A stretch of DNA of 64,000 bases from Armatimonadota bacterium (GCA_025360125.1 JANYCU010000027.1:1-64000), one strand, 5' to 3'. Shown: positions 49,579-59,669, counted from the first letter of the stretch. The notes: generated by a model from the letters alone, not told the origin. Numbers and translations: made by a program.

Positions 49579-51798
49579 ATGGCTATTCCTTCCATCAAAG
49601 TTACTTTAGATACAAGACAAAGCCGTATCTCCCGAGATAGGATTGCTACGCTTATTAATGCCAAGTATTGGGGCAAACGATTTATAAGCAATGGATACAT
49701 AGACCCTATTACAAATACGGCTTTACTTTGTCCAGCTCCAAGACTTCCAAACTGGAATACGACAGGAACAGGAATATATAACCGATTAAAAAAGTCTGAT
49801 TACACTTTAACTTCTGCTAAATGGGTTGATGCAAATGACAGATTTACTGGTGATACATACCTTAAAGGCATTGACCCAAGCGGTAATCCAGGTGAAGCCG
49901 TCTTTACCAAAGTCCAACAGCCGCGCAATGGCGGTATGTACTTGCAGTGGCACGCGGCTAATAGCGCGGCTGATGATTGGGTGCAAATGGAATGCGGCTG
50001 GTCAAATGGCACCACGGCAGATTCCGTTCTATCCCTTAGATTCTTTAGTAGTGGCGAAGTCGAAGTTTATGAGAATCAAGTCTATCAGCAAAGTTACACA
50101 CTTAGCGGTAATGATGGTGTTCCACAGCAAATTGCTTCTACCTTTACTGATGTTTGCATAATCCCGTTCCGCAAAAAGGAACTGTTATTATTCAGCAATC
50201 GCGGCGGCGGCTTTAGCCATGTAATCGAATCAATAGATGAATCAGTTGATGACCCTACAATATTGGCACCATTAAAGTTCTGGTGGTATGTTCCGCAAGG
50301 AGCCGCGCAAGTTCAATGCGCTCCAATACAATACCCAACTTCAGGATATGTAACAGGTGTTAAATCCTTCTTCAGAGATGCACCAGCGGTAAGCGAAGTT
50401 GCAACATCGTTTGTATATGGTGACTTAAATGGTGGTGGAGCCGTTGCAACACTTACAGACCCTGATAATCCTGCTACTGCCTTTATTCCAAATGGTACAA
50501 ATAAAGTTGCACGAGTAAAAGTCGCTTTAACTGGCAATGGCATAAGTTCACCAAACATCTATGGTGTTCATTCATTCTTCCCAACGCAGAACGATTACAC
50601 GAACAGTACGCAATCCTTAGAACTTCTGCCTTATGTTACTAAGGCTTCATTAGATGTTCCTGACAGTCCTGGAGACCTTCGATTAACTCTCGAACTGAAG
50701 AAGCCACAAGAGCTTAATGATACGGGAAGCGGAAGTAAACAACTTAAATACATTAGCAATAGACCAATCAAAATAATTGTTGATAGTCAACCAGCTAGAG
50801 ACCTTATAGATGGGCTCACCGATGCACCAAGTTATGTAAGGAAGATAGACGACACAACAGACAGAATAACTATCGAATGCCGCGATAGGTGGAAGATTTT
50901 TGAACACTATATGTTTTCAGACCCTGTTCCATTGGACGGTATGAACTTGTCTGAAGCATTCAAGTTCTTACTTAAAACAGCAGGACTAGCAATAAGTGAA
51001 TACGATGTTGATGCAATAGCGTTCATGTTGCCAACTGTACAAGACCCTAAACAGGGTGAATTTAGCGTTCTAATCGAAGTTGGGGACACAATCGCAGATT
51101 GGCTCACAAAACTTAAGGAGACGTTCTACGCAACGTTATTCATTGGATTTGTTCCTAGAGCTGATGGTATCAAGTTTGTTGTAAAGAAGCCTGAATCACT
51201 GCCGACAGTCGCAAGCATTATTCTGTATAAAACAGTAGCTGATGCAAAAGCGTATTTGGCTGGATTTGGCGCGAATGATAAGCTCTTCCCAAGATATGAA
51301 TTTAGGACATATTCACAGCATGTTTTAGAGCCTGAAGCAAATGATATTTGGGTAAGTGGTGTTGACCTAAGAACAGGCAGACCGATTGTATCCCACAAAG
51401 TAGACAGTGCTTCCCAAGACCCTACATTAGCACCAAACGCAAGACCTGCAAACTGGTTGGGCGAGATTCGCAAGTATGGATTGGTGGAACCAGATATTAC
51501 TACACAAGCGGCTTGCAACCAAGCGACATATAAGCTCTTCGACAAACTTACACCAGTACGCACAATAGCCGAGTTTGATTCTGATATGTTATTCAAATCA
51601 GATGGTAGTCCAGTTTGGCGCGGAGATGCTATTTGGCTGGATACGATTGGCGGTTTTAGGGTTACTTCATTGTCCATTGAATTTAGGCGCGAACCAAATA
51701 CTACAAATGAATGGTATTGGAGACCGTCCAAATATACTTGCCAGTTTGATAGCAATATAACACAGCCTTCACCTCCTACGCCTTCACCAGCACCATAA
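49579..51798 (+). CDS. Large baseplate/tail protein (distal tail or hub-like)
   Basis: 739 residues following the tape measure gene. No enzyme motif recognised. The N-terminal third contains a beta-sandwich with Trp/Gly-rich stretches (GGMYLQWHAANSAADDWVQMECGW). The C-terminal part (LSEAFKFLLKTAGLAISEYD...GDTIADWLTKLKETFYATLFIGF) resembles tail hub proteins. The Pro-rich end (PSPPTPSPAP) marks a terminus. Probably part of the tail tip. Confidence 0.6.
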   Translation: MAIPSIKVTLDTRQSRISRDRIATLINAKYWGKRFISNGYIDPITNTALLCPAPRLPNWNTTGTGIYNRLKKSDYTLTSAKWVDANDRFTGDTYLKGIDPSGNPGEAVFTKVQQPRNGGMYLQWHAANSAADDWVQMECGWSNGTTADSVLSLRFFSSGEVEVYENQVYQQSYTLSGNDGVPQQIASTFTDVCIIPFRKKELLLFSNRGGGFSHVIESIDESVDDPTILAPLKFWWYVPQGAAQVQCAPIQYPTSGYVTGVKSFFRDAPAVSEVATSFVYGDLNGGGAVATLTDPDNPATAFIPNGTNKVARVKVALTGNGISSPNIYGVHSFFPTQNDYTNSTQSLELLPYVTKASLDVPDSPGDLRLTLELKKPQELNDTGSGSKQLKYISNRPIKIIVDSQPARDLIDGLTDAPSYVRKIDDTTDRITIECRDRWKIFEHYMFSDPVPLDGMNLSEAFKFLLKTAGLAISEYDVDAIAFMLPTVQDPKQGEFSVLIEVGDTIADWLTKLKETFYATLFIGFVPRADGIKFVVKKPESLPTVASIILYKTVADAKAYLAGFGANDKLFPRYEFRTYSQHVLEPEANDIWVSGVDLRTGRPIVSHKVDSASQDPTLAPNARPANWLGEIRKYGLVEPDITTQAACNQATYKLFDKLTPVRTIAEFDSDMLFKSDGSPVWRGDAIWLDTIGGFRVTSLSIEFRREPNTTNEWYWRPSKYTCQFDSNITQPSPPTPSPAP

Positions 51799-51813
51799 CA
51801 GTTAATAGGTGAT

Positions 51814-51945
51814 ATGAACATCAGTACAACTGCAAAAGGTATCTCGGAAATTCATAAGCAAAAAGCAATCAGCAAGATTGTCATAAAGAAGGGCGGAGAG
51901 AAGCTCCTTAATATTCCACCAAAAAGCGTAACCACACTAACCTAA
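51814..51945 (+). CDS. Small basic protein (43 aa)
   Basis: 43 residues, MNISTTAKGISEIHKQKAIS... ending PPKSVTTLT, Lys-rich. Weak ribosome site (AGGTGAT). Lies between the large tail gene and the 64-aa gene with 2-15 bp gaps. Function unknown; could be a short virion protein. Confidence 0.45.
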   Translation: MNISTTAKGISEIHKQKAISKIVIKKGGEKLLNIPPKSVTTLT

Positions 51946-51947
51946 TC

Positions 51948-52142
51948 ATGAATAGCATTACTATCAACATTGGCGGAGAAGGGAATCAGACAGATATTCC
52001 ACTTACCGTAAAAGGCTGTGATTGTAGGGCTGATGACTTTGTTTTGGCATTGGTGAAGTTTGCAAACGATTGGAAGACAAAGGCAGATGCAGTAAATGTA
52101 GTTAAGTCTGATAAGCCTTGCGGGTGCCAGGATGCCCAATAA
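51948..52142 (+). CDS. Small Cys-containing protein (64 aa)
   Basis: 64 residues. NSITINIGGEGNQTDIPLTV then CDC and CGC pairs (GCDCRADDF; PCGCQDAQ) suggest a metal-binding or disulfide-bonded tail-tip piece. Stop lies 11 bp inside the following large gene. Family unknown. Confidence 0.55.
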   Translation: MNSITINIGGEGNQTDIPLTVKGCDCRADDFVLALVKFANDWKTKADAVNVVKSDKPCGCQDAQ

Positions 52143-55100
52143 TGGCAGGATTATTGAATGGCTTGCAATAGAATATAACTGTACTTCTGGTGCATCAATC
52201 TCGGGTACAGGTTCTGGAGACTTATCAGGAAGCCACAGTGCAGAAGCATATACGCAATTTGCACCAAATGCTATAAACACTGCTGTTGGCATTGATTTAA
52301 CTGCTGGTAGTGTCTTACACGCTGACGGTAGTGGTACTTGGCAAGTTACTTATAATGGGCCTGGTGCGCCATTTGGCGGCTATACCGTAAGCGGCTCCAC
52401 ATTCCTTACCAGTGTATCAATCACAGCACAAGTAAAGAATGTCAAACTGTACTGCAAACTTACAGGTAGTTTATTCCGCTTAACCTGGAGTGCTGTTGAT
52501 ATTTATGTAAATGGCGTATTTAACATTACACTTCCAGGAAGTAGCATAGATGCAGTATCCGCTGGTGTTGGACAAAATTATATTCCTATTATTGGTGTTC
52601 CACTTTATTTTACTGGTAGTTGTATTGCGACAAAGGAGAATGTAACGCCTTGGACTTATGACCCTTGTAACCCTGGTGCTGGATTATCTATTGAATGGAG
52701 CGCAACTGCTTCAGGTTCCGCTTCTGGTGGTTGGAGATTCCAACAGCTAGACGGAAATTGGGTTGGATTACCTGCAAAGGCATATATTGCAAATCCAGGA
52801 AGCGGCTCGGGTTGTCCATTTGGGTTGAATCCTTCAGATATCGTAAGCGCAACAAATACTTGGGGAGCTTCGATTGCTACAGAATCATATAGCTATTCAT
52901 TGTTTGAATATGTTGGCAGAGACACAGGAACAGTTGATGTTTATGCATCTTGTATGGATGATGGAGGAACAGTATTTGTTGGTAATTATCCAGGACGTTG
53001 TTATAATCTTTGCACAGGTGCATTAGGTGATTTATATAGAGACGTATATAAACAAACGTCTCGAAGCAGAGGCAAAGGCGGTACAGTTCAGCTTGTACCA
53101 AACTTAACACGCGCTATTGACAGACTTGGAGATTCATATAGAGCATTATGGTATCGCTTCACATTCCCACAATGTCTAGCAAGTACAACTCGGGTTTGTG
53201 TTGACGGAGTTATAACATCCACAACTTCCAATAATGTAGAAGTCTATCCAAAGGTATCAGAGTTCTTAGGTTGTGTTGGCAAAGATACACACGCAATAGA
53301 AGACCCTTTTGCAAAAGAGATTTATTGCCCTACTACTGCTGGCAAGAGCCAATCAGAATACATTAGTTATTCCTATCACACAACGGATACATGCGTATGT
53401 CCACCAACTACTCTGAATCTACTAGACTATTGTCCAAGCGGCGGAGCTTGGGTTTGTAATGCGATATTTAATACTGTACATACGCCTTCTTCAAAGTCTG
53501 AGAATGCTGGATATGCCTTCCCAAGTTATGTATCTCCAGATGAAGGCGGTAATCAATGGCACGCTGATGATAAGTTCAGATACATTGCAACTTGGTCTTG
53601 TCCGCACTGGCAGTTTTATTTTTGGCGCGAAGATTGGAATGCAGACGGAAGTCCACAGCCTTGGGCTGATTATTGGGGCTCCATTCGCGAACAATGGCTT
53701 TACAATAGTTGGCTTCCTTTGGTAGAGAAGCGCAGAACACGCAACAGCATCATTCTAAGCCCATTGCAGACGGAACAAGGCTCCACGCCTTGGTTAGACA
53801 CGTTTGCAAGTGGATTGCGATGGATTGGCATTAGCCGCTTCAAAACAGAAGGCGTTGATATTCAATCATCGGAACAACTTACACCAACGGTTCACGCGGA
53901 ATGGAACAGCCGAATCAAAGCCGGAACACCAGATATAACCACCATTCAGTTCAACAGCGCAGGAATCGAACTATCAGGATTTAACGTACCATTGCCTGCC
54001 GTCGAGATGGAGTTCGGCTCCTGGACTGAAGCACCATTTATGCTTCTTTATCTTGCCAAACGAGCGCGGCTAGATTGGTACAGCACTAACGTTGTGTCTA
54101 TGACAATAAGTTTGGTTGGTTATGATGGAGCCACAACGCCATTTTGTACCGTTCCTGGCACATACGATATTGGTGCAGGTAATCAGAAGAAGTATGCAGG
54201 AAGTTGGGGCATTGATAATGGCGCAGGAGTCCTGGATGACGAAGGAACAGACACACTTGCCAATGGCTTCAGTAGTTCAATAATGTCAGACCCTGAAGCG
54301 GCATTTGACTTTGAACTGGCAAAGGTAAGAGGCTATAAATCCATTAGATTTGAATTTGAATATGCCGTTGCGTCAACGCCAATAACAATCAAATATCCTT
54401 ACTTCGATTTGTATTCAGAGCATCCAAAAGTATTTTGGGAATCAGGCAAGACAGCTTCTTTACTTTGGAATAATGGAGTTGGTGTTCGTTGGGGACAATG
54501 GACATTTTTTAACCCTGCCATTGGCTTTGTTTATCCACCAGAAGTAAATGGCTTAGGAACTCAAAACACAATAATAGATTGGCTAGGATTCAAGCATAGG
54601 GTGCTAAAGGGTGATGGCGGCTCTTCGCTTGCCTCGACAATAACAACTGAACTAAGCACATTATACGACGCATACGAAGGACAAAGCATTGCTGTTGTAG
54701 ATAAGTTCTCTCATGGCGTGTTATTGCCACAAGGCAATACAGAGACTGTACGCGGAGCTTTGGTAAATAGTTTTAGTGAAGTACCGCCAATGTCTTGCTT
54801 CCCATTCAGAACAAGAGATAAAAATACTTGGGATGCAACGAAGGATTACGCGCAAATAGTTTACGATATGTGCGAAGAGACAAGACCCTTAATAAGTCCA
54901 GTGTCCAACAGCGCATTTTTAACTAAGCCTGATGATACGCCAATAGGAAGCGCAGGAACAGCACCAAGCGGCTGGTACGTTTGGAATTATTCACCTGTAC
55001 TAGACAACACTGAAGATGGTTGGAAGATTAAATCAGGAACAAAGACATACGCACTATTGAGACCTTGGCATGGATTCTTTTGTGCTTTGGCATTATCTAG

Positions 55101-55650
55101 TAATGCTAAGAGCGTCAGCTACGATACAAGCGATTCAGGAAGACATTACTTAGCTTATGTTAATGAAGATGGAAGAGTATTTGTTAAAGTCGCTGATAAC
55201 ATCATTCCTTTTACATGGACTGAATTTGATACTGGTATAGACGCTTCTGCCGTTTGCGTTAGAGTTGATAGAAGAAGCAAGAATCAGAAGCTGTACTTAA
55301 TGTATGCCAAAGAAGATGTTATCTATGTTGCTACTTCACTTGACGAAGGTAGGAGCTGGAGCATGGCAGAGACAATAGCACCTGGAGAATTTCCAGCATT
55401 ACTGATTACCAGAAGTGGCACACGATTCTATTATTGGCTAGATGGAACAAACATCAAAGGTCAAGTTAGAAGCCCAATGAATGAAGTATTGCAAGCAACG
55501 TTTACCGCAATATCAAGTGTTGACGCTGATACGGGAATAGCCGCTGATGAATCGTATTCATCAAAGGGCGAGAGCCGCGTAACACTTGCATATATCGAAG
55601 GTGGAGACGTAAAGACGCAAACAGCCAAAGATGGCAAGACATTCTCCTAA
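52132..55650 (+). CDS. Large tail tip/fibre protein with Asp-box
   Basis: 1172 residues, the largest phage gene, beta-rich throughout (Gly/Ser/Trp-rich, many Cys). Near the C-terminus TSLDEGRSW (residues 1068-1076) is an exact Asp-box SxDxGxxW, and the protein ends AKDGKTF, a partial second, so the terminal ~200 residues may be a BNR/sialidase-like beta-propeller. Probably a receptor-binding or tip protein. No catalytic sialidase residues could be assigned. Confidence 0.6.
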   Translation: MPNNGRIIEWLAIEYNCTSGASISGTGSGDLSGSHSAEAYTQFAPNAINTAVGIDLTAGSVLHADGSGTWQVTYNGPGAPFGGYTVSGSTFLTSVSITAQVKNVKLYCKLTGSLFRLTWSAVDIYVNGVFNITLPGSSIDAVSAGVGQNYIPIIGVPLYFTGSCIATKENVTPWTYDPCNPGAGLSIEWSATASGSASGGWRFQQLDGNWVGLPAKAYIANPGSGSGCPFGLNPSDIVSATNTWGASIATESYSYSLFEYVGRDTGTVDVYASCMDDGGTVFVGNYPGRCYNLCTGALGDLYRDVYKQTSRSRGKGGTVQLVPNLTRAIDRLGDSYRALWYRFTFPQCLASTTRVCVDGVITSTTSNNVEVYPKVSEFLGCVGKDTHAIEDPFAKEIYCPTTAGKSQSEYISYSYHTTDTCVCPPTTLNLLDYCPSGGAWVCNAIFNTVHTPSSKSENAGYAFPSYVSPDEGGNQWHADDKFRYIATWSCPHWQFYFWREDWNADGSPQPWADYWGSIREQWLYNSWLPLVEKRRTRNSIILSPLQTEQGSTPWLDTFASGLRWIGISRFKTEGVDIQSSEQLTPTVHAEWNSRIKAGTPDITTIQFNSAGIELSGFNVPLPAVEMEFGSWTEAPFMLLYLAKRARLDWYSTNVVSMTISLVGYDGATTPFCTVPGTYDIGAGNQKKYAGSWGIDNGAGVLDDEGTDTLANGFSSSIMSDPEAAFDFELAKVRGYKSIRFEFEYAVASTPITIKYPYFDLYSEHPKVFWESGKTASLLWNNGVGVRWGQWTFFNPAIGFVYPPEVNGLGTQNTIIDWLGFKHRVLKGDGGSSLASTITTELSTLYDAYEGQSIAVVDKFSHGVLLPQGNTETVRGALVNSFSEVPPMSCFPFRTRDKNTWDATKDYAQIVYDMCEETRPLISPVSNSAFLTKPDDTPIGSAGTAPSGWYVWNYSPVLDNTEDGWKIKSGTKTYALLRPWHGFFCALALSSNAKSVSYDTSDSGRHYLAYVNEDGRVFVKVADNIIPFTWTEFDTGIDASAVCVRVDRRSKNQKLYLMYAKEDVIYVATSLDEGRSWSMAETIAPGEFPALLITRSGTRFYYWLDGTNIKGQVRSPMNEVLQATFTAISSVDADTGIAADESYSSKGESRVTLAYIEGGDVKTQTAKDGKTFS

Positions 55651-55704
55651 GTTCGTTATTAGAGACTGAATGACTTTTAAGCCATTCACCTTAAGGAACA
55701 AATT

Positions 55705-56112
55705 ATGTCACAGGCTTCAGACTATTTAGAAGACAATATCATTAAGCACATTTTTAGAACAGGAAGCTTTACGAAGCCAAGCGTTCTTGCTGTTGCTTTA
55801 TTCACAGCGGCTCCAAGCGATTCAGGAGGCGGTACAGAAGTTAGCGGCGGTAGCTATGCTCGTGTTAGTGTTAATCCACTGGACGCAAATTGGGCGGCTA
55901 CTTCAGGCACCAATGGTCAAACATCAAATGTTGCGGCTATTAACTTTGGAACCGCAACAGGTTCTTGGGGAACCATTACGCACTTCGCCATTTTTGACGC
56001 GACTAGCACAGGGAATATGCTTATTTGGGGAGCTTTAACAGCATCCAAAACAGTGGGAAGCGGAGACGCATTCCAAATTCCAGCAGGAAGCGCAGTTATT
56101 ACCGTTGCCTAA
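55705..56112 (+). CDS. Tail fibre-type protein (short)
   Basis: 135 residues. SDYLEDNIIKHIFRTGSFTKP, then LFTAAPSDSGGGTEVSGGSYARV and ITHFAIFDATSTGNMLIWG: this is a widespread small phage tail-fibre family. Good ribosome site (AAGGAACAAA). Confidence 0.72.
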   Translation: MSQASDYLEDNIIKHIFRTGSFTKPSVLAVALFTAAPSDSGGGTEVSGGSYARVSVNPLDANWAATSGTNGQTSNVAAINFGTATGSWGTITHFAIFDATSTGNMLIWGALTASKTVGSGDAFQIPAGSAVITVA

Positions 56113-56184
56113 CCTGGCAATCGTTCTTCTATCCCGTATGTATATCAGCATACGGGATATTGACTTAACAAAGTTAGTGTATTT

Positions 56185-56769
56185 ATGGCTCTTACATACG
56201 AAGATATCCGTAATCAAAAAAGGGATTTAACGCCATATACAGACGAGCAAGTGAATTTCCTTGTAAATGTCTTGAATACTATTCCATTCCCTTGGAAGCC
56301 ATTCAACGAAGGCAACATTGATTTACATGTAACAGAAGGCGCATTAGGCGAGGAGTTTGTTTTGAACATTGACAATCAATGCTATATGACAACTTCCGCA
56401 CCAGACTTGCTCGACCATCAAAGCATATTGCAAGCAAGTGGAGATATTTTACTTACAGGCTTTGGACTTGGATTAGGCGTACTGTACGCAAATGCAAATC
56501 CTAACGTAAAAAGCGCAACAATCCTAGAACAAAACAAAGACGTGATTGAACATATTGCACCAATGGTGTTAGCCAAATGCACTAACAAGCCAATAAACAT
56601 CATTGAATGCGATGCAAATACATGGAATCCAGACAAACAATATAACTTTGGATTTATAGACCATGCATACCAAAGAGCCGATGACTTCATTTATAAACTA
56701 TGTTGCACAAAATATGTCAACTGGTGGGATGAGCGCAAAATATTGGAAGAAGGATGGTATAAAAAGTGA
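56185..56769 (+). CDS. SAM-dependent methyltransferase-like protein in the fibre cluster
   Basis: 194 residues. GDILLTGFGLGLGVLYA (motif I), TILEQNKDVIEHI (acidic end of strand 2) and INIIECDANTW (motif III) outline a class I methyltransferase/spermidine-synthase-like Rossmann fold. FGFIDHAY is the post-fold strand. Its substrate may be a virion protein or small molecule, as neighbours are fibre genes. No DNA-methylase motif IV. Confidence 0.72.
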   Translation: MALTYEDIRNQKRDLTPYTDEQVNFLVNVLNTIPFPWKPFNEGNIDLHVTEGALGEEFVLNIDNQCYMTTSAPDLLDHQSILQASGDILLTGFGLGLGVLYANANPNVKSATILEQNKDVIEHIAPMVLAKCTNKPINIIECDANTWNPDKQYNFGFIDHAYQRADDFIYKLCCTKYVNWWDERKILEEGWYKK

Positions 56770-58940
56770 GCGTAACATCGTGGCTTACGGCTGGCACTTG
56801 TGCAAATAATACTGCTGTTGGCAGTGTTAGTTGGGATTCTGATGATTCTGGAACTGCTTTAGTTGGTACAGAGTGTTCGTCAGATAATAGCGTATATGCA
56901 GGTTGCAAAAATGGTGGTAGTAGTACATCAAATTATTTGAAGTGTACAAACTTCGGCTTCACCTCTTCAGATGTACCAAGCGGAGCAACAATTAATGGAA
57001 TAGAGATTGAAGTTCGGCAATACCGAGTTGGAAGCCCAAGTATCACAAGTACAACTGTCAAATACCTTAAAGCGGGAACTGTTACGGGTAATAATGTAGG
57101 TACTACTGCTGATTGGGCAACAACTGAGACTGCCACAAGTTACGGTGGAAGCACAGAACTTGGTGGAGCATCTTGGGTTGACACAGATATTACTTCTAGC
57201 ACATTTGGTTGTGTCATATCTATTATTACTGGACTTAGCAGAACAAGCCCAACAGGTCGTAATGCGATGGTTGAACAAGTGCGAATACGTGTTTATTACA
57301 CTGTTGCTGGCACAAACTGGACTGGAGCATTTAGTGTTAATGTTGCAGTAACAAATTCTGTTGCTGGCAGTGCAACAATGGCTGGAGCCACAACACCAAA
57401 TATGGCAATCACAACTGCCGTTGCTGGTGCGTCGAGCCTAGTGGGAGCCGTTGCGCCAAACATGGCTCTTACAACTGCTGTTAACAGCTTGAAGACTTTG
57501 CAAGGCGCATTTGCGCCAAACATGGCTCTTACAACTTCAGTTGACAGCTTGAAGACTTTGCAAGGAGCATTTGCACCAAACATTGTATTCACGTCAAGCG
57601 CAGATACTCTGGATACACACTTTGGAGCATGGATAGCAAATGTCGCTGTTACAACTGCTGTTGACAGCTTGAAGACTTTACAAGGCGCATTTACACCAAA
57701 CATGGCTGTTACAACTGCTGTTGATAGCTTGAAGACATTGCAGGGAGCATTTACACCAAATATGGCTCTTACAACTTCAGTTGATAGCCTGAAGACTTTA
57801 TTAGGAACCGCTACACCAAATATTGCGTTTTCCGCTACTGCTTCAACTCTGGAGACACACTTTGGAGCATGGATAGCAAATGTCGCTGTTACAAATAATG
57901 TTGCTGGATATTTAAGCATCGTGGCAGAAGTCGCGGCAAATATCGCAATCACGAACAGTACAACGCCATTCTTAACTTTGCAAACAGGAGCCGCACCAAT
58001 AATAAATATTGATGGCTATATTCAGACTTATGTCTTTGGCGCATTGTCGGCAAACATAGTAATAACTACAACTTCTGATTCCTTCAAACAGGCGAATGCA
58101 GAAGCGAGCGCAATAATCAGCGTAACAACAAATCTGGCAGGAAGCCTAACCTTATTTGGTGCAATGGCTCCAAACGTAATATTCAATGCACAAACTGATT
58201 CCCTGAAGACGCTCCTTGGACAAACAAGCGCACCTATAATATTTACAACTGCTGTAAATCCGCTTCAGACATTTAATGGAGCCATAAACGCGCCAATAGC
58301 CATAACAACAAATGTAACGCCACTGCGAAGCGTATACGGGCAAACAAGCGTAAGTGTAGCAATCACATCAGCAATGGATTCTTTGAAGACTTTGCAAGGA
58401 GCCTTTACACCAAACGTTGTCTTCACAACAAACACCAATACAAAGCTATCAGCCATAGGCAATTTTAGCGCACAAATCAGCGTAACAAATTCTGTTGATA
58501 CATTGAAGACGCTACTTGGACAAACAAGCGCAGGAGTAGCATTTACAGCATTATCTACAGCCGTTGCAAGTTTGATTGGAACAGTAAACGCTCCAATAAT
58601 TGTAACAACGTCTGTTACACCATTGAAGACTTTGTACGGAGCAATAACACCAAATATTGTTTTTGCCAATAATGTCACAGGATTAAAAACACTGTTGGGA
58701 GATATTCATGCAAGCGTTACTGTCACAAGCAATACGAGTGGATTGTTAGTCTTACAAGGTGCAACGCAAGCACAAATTGCCATTACAGCGCAAGCACTGA
58801 TAAGTTCAGGATTCGTTATAAGCTTTGTTGACGAGTTTACAATGTCTTTGGATTGGCAAAAAAGCACTAAGGCAGGAATAAATGGAATCGAAGAATTTAT
58901 ACTTCCGATTACACCAACAAAAACAATCAAAGGAAGATAA
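56766..58940 (+). CDS. Repeat-rich tail fibre
   Basis: 724 residues from a GTG overlapping the methyltransferase stop (GTGA). Residues 1-185 form a domain with YLKCTNFGF...PSGATINGIEIEVRQYR...VRIRVYYT as in surface-binding virion proteins. Residues ~190-680 are about 25 repeats of about 20 residues, consensus DSLKTLQGAFTPNMALTTAV, ideal for a long beta-solenoid fibre. The final 40 residues are distinct. Likely adsorption fibre. Confidence 0.7.
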   Translation: MSVTSWLTAGTCANNTAVGSVSWDSDDSGTALVGTECSSDNSVYAGCKNGGSSTSNYLKCTNFGFTSSDVPSGATINGIEIEVRQYRVGSPSITSTTVKYLKAGTVTGNNVGTTADWATTETATSYGGSTELGGASWVDTDITSSTFGCVISIITGLSRTSPTGRNAMVEQVRIRVYYTVAGTNWTGAFSVNVAVTNSVAGSATMAGATTPNMAITTAVAGASSLVGAVAPNMALTTAVNSLKTLQGAFAPNMALTTSVDSLKTLQGAFAPNIVFTSSADTLDTHFGAWIANVAVTTAVDSLKTLQGAFTPNMAVTTAVDSLKTLQGAFTPNMALTTSVDSLKTLLGTATPNIAFSATASTLETHFGAWIANVAVTNNVAGYLSIVAEVAANIAITNSTTPFLTLQTGAAPIINIDGYIQTYVFGALSANIVITTTSDSFKQANAEASAIISVTTNLAGSLTLFGAMAPNVIFNAQTDSLKTLLGQTSAPIIFTTAVNPLQTFNGAINAPIAITTNVTPLRSVYGQTSVSVAITSAMDSLKTLQGAFTPNVVFTTNTNTKLSAIGNFSAQISVTNSVDTLKTLLGQTSAGVAFTALSTAVASLIGTVNAPIIVTTSVTPLKTLYGAITPNIVFANNVTGLKTLLGDIHASVTVTSNTSGLLVLQGATQAQIAITAQALISSGFVISFVDEFTMSLDWQKSTKAGINGIEEFILPITPTKTIKGR
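57345..58800 (+). repeat. Coding tandem repeats of about 60 bp
   Basis: About 25 units of the fibre gene. Units at 57480-57800 are nearly identical at the DNA level (AGCTTGAAGACTTTGCAAGG and variants), the outer ones only at protein level. This pattern indicates recent unit duplication in the centre. Confidence 0.8.
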
Positions 58941-59320
58941 TGAACACTGCATTGAATCTCTATAAATCCAGCGTAAAGCATATTAAGATTACGGTTCCTG
59001 ACGTACCAGACACGCTTACGATTACAAAGGCATATTTGATGGTGAAGAATAACTGGACTGATGCAGACGGTGCGGCAGTTGTTAATCTAAGTATTACAAG
59101 TTCAGCCACAGCAAGCGGACAAATCACAGATACAGGAGCCGATGGCACAGGAACAATAGAGTTCATTTTTGGAGCTACAACACTTGCTGGAATCGTTGAC
59201 TTCAAACGGAACTACTACACGGCTGTAAAAGTGATTCTGTCAAATGGCTCTGCCTATCTTCTGCCAAATAGCCTTATGTCAACACGAATCCACCAAGCGG
59301 CAATATCCGCAACGAGCTAA
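58940..59320 (+). CDS. Unknown tail-end protein (126 aa)
   Basis: 126 residues, beta-rich (HIKITVPDVPDTLTITKAYLMVK; VVNLSITSSATASGQITDTG; TIEFIFGATTLAGI). Starts within the stop of the fibre gene (TAATG). Probably a virion protein packing with the fibre. Family not recognised. Confidence 0.6.
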   Translation: MNTALNLYKSSVKHIKITVPDVPDTLTITKAYLMVKNNWTDADGAAVVNLSITSSATASGQITDTGADGTGTIEFIFGATTLAGIVDFKRNYYTAVKVILSNGSAYLLPNSLMSTRIHQAAISATS

Positions 59321-59322
59321 TA

Positions 59323-59601
59323 ATGAATATCTACATTTACCAAGAACAGCCAAACGGAAGCGGCGCACAATCTGTTACCGTCAACAAATCAAATGGCGGT
59401 ATGCCGTTGGCATTGTCTGCCGATGAAGTGCGCCTTGTCACACGGGAAGAGATGCAAGCCATTCTCGACGGGAAGGCAGAGCCAACAGCAGAGCCGATTG
59501 AATCAGTGCCAACGCAGGAAGAAGTCCAAGATAACGCCACAGTAGAAGACGAGGCAAATCAAGACAAGGAAGAAGATTTGCCAACACAGCCTGAACCATA
59601 A
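59323..59601 (+). CDS. Acidic low-complexity protein (92 aa)
   Basis: 92 residues; a 45-residue folded start (IYIYQEQPNGSGAQSVTVNK...VRLVTREEMQAILDG) and a Glu/Pro/Asp-rich tail (EPTAEPIESVPTQEEVQD). Last gene of the late operon, 2 bp after the previous stop. Function unknown. Confidence 0.58.
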   Translation: MNIYIYQEQPNGSGAQSVTVNKSNGGMPLALSADEVRLVTREEMQAILDGKAEPTAEPIESVPTQEEVQDNATVEDEANQDKEEDLPTQPEP

Positions 59602-59669
59602 AGGACACGTTCCAATGTTCGCTTCAGGCTGGCATATCCATATTTTGACCCATTGAACCTAAATCCCAA

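Noticed and set aside
57345-58800. Non-coding satellite or CRISPR
   Set aside because: The repeats keep one reading frame and code for a 20-residue protein repeat.
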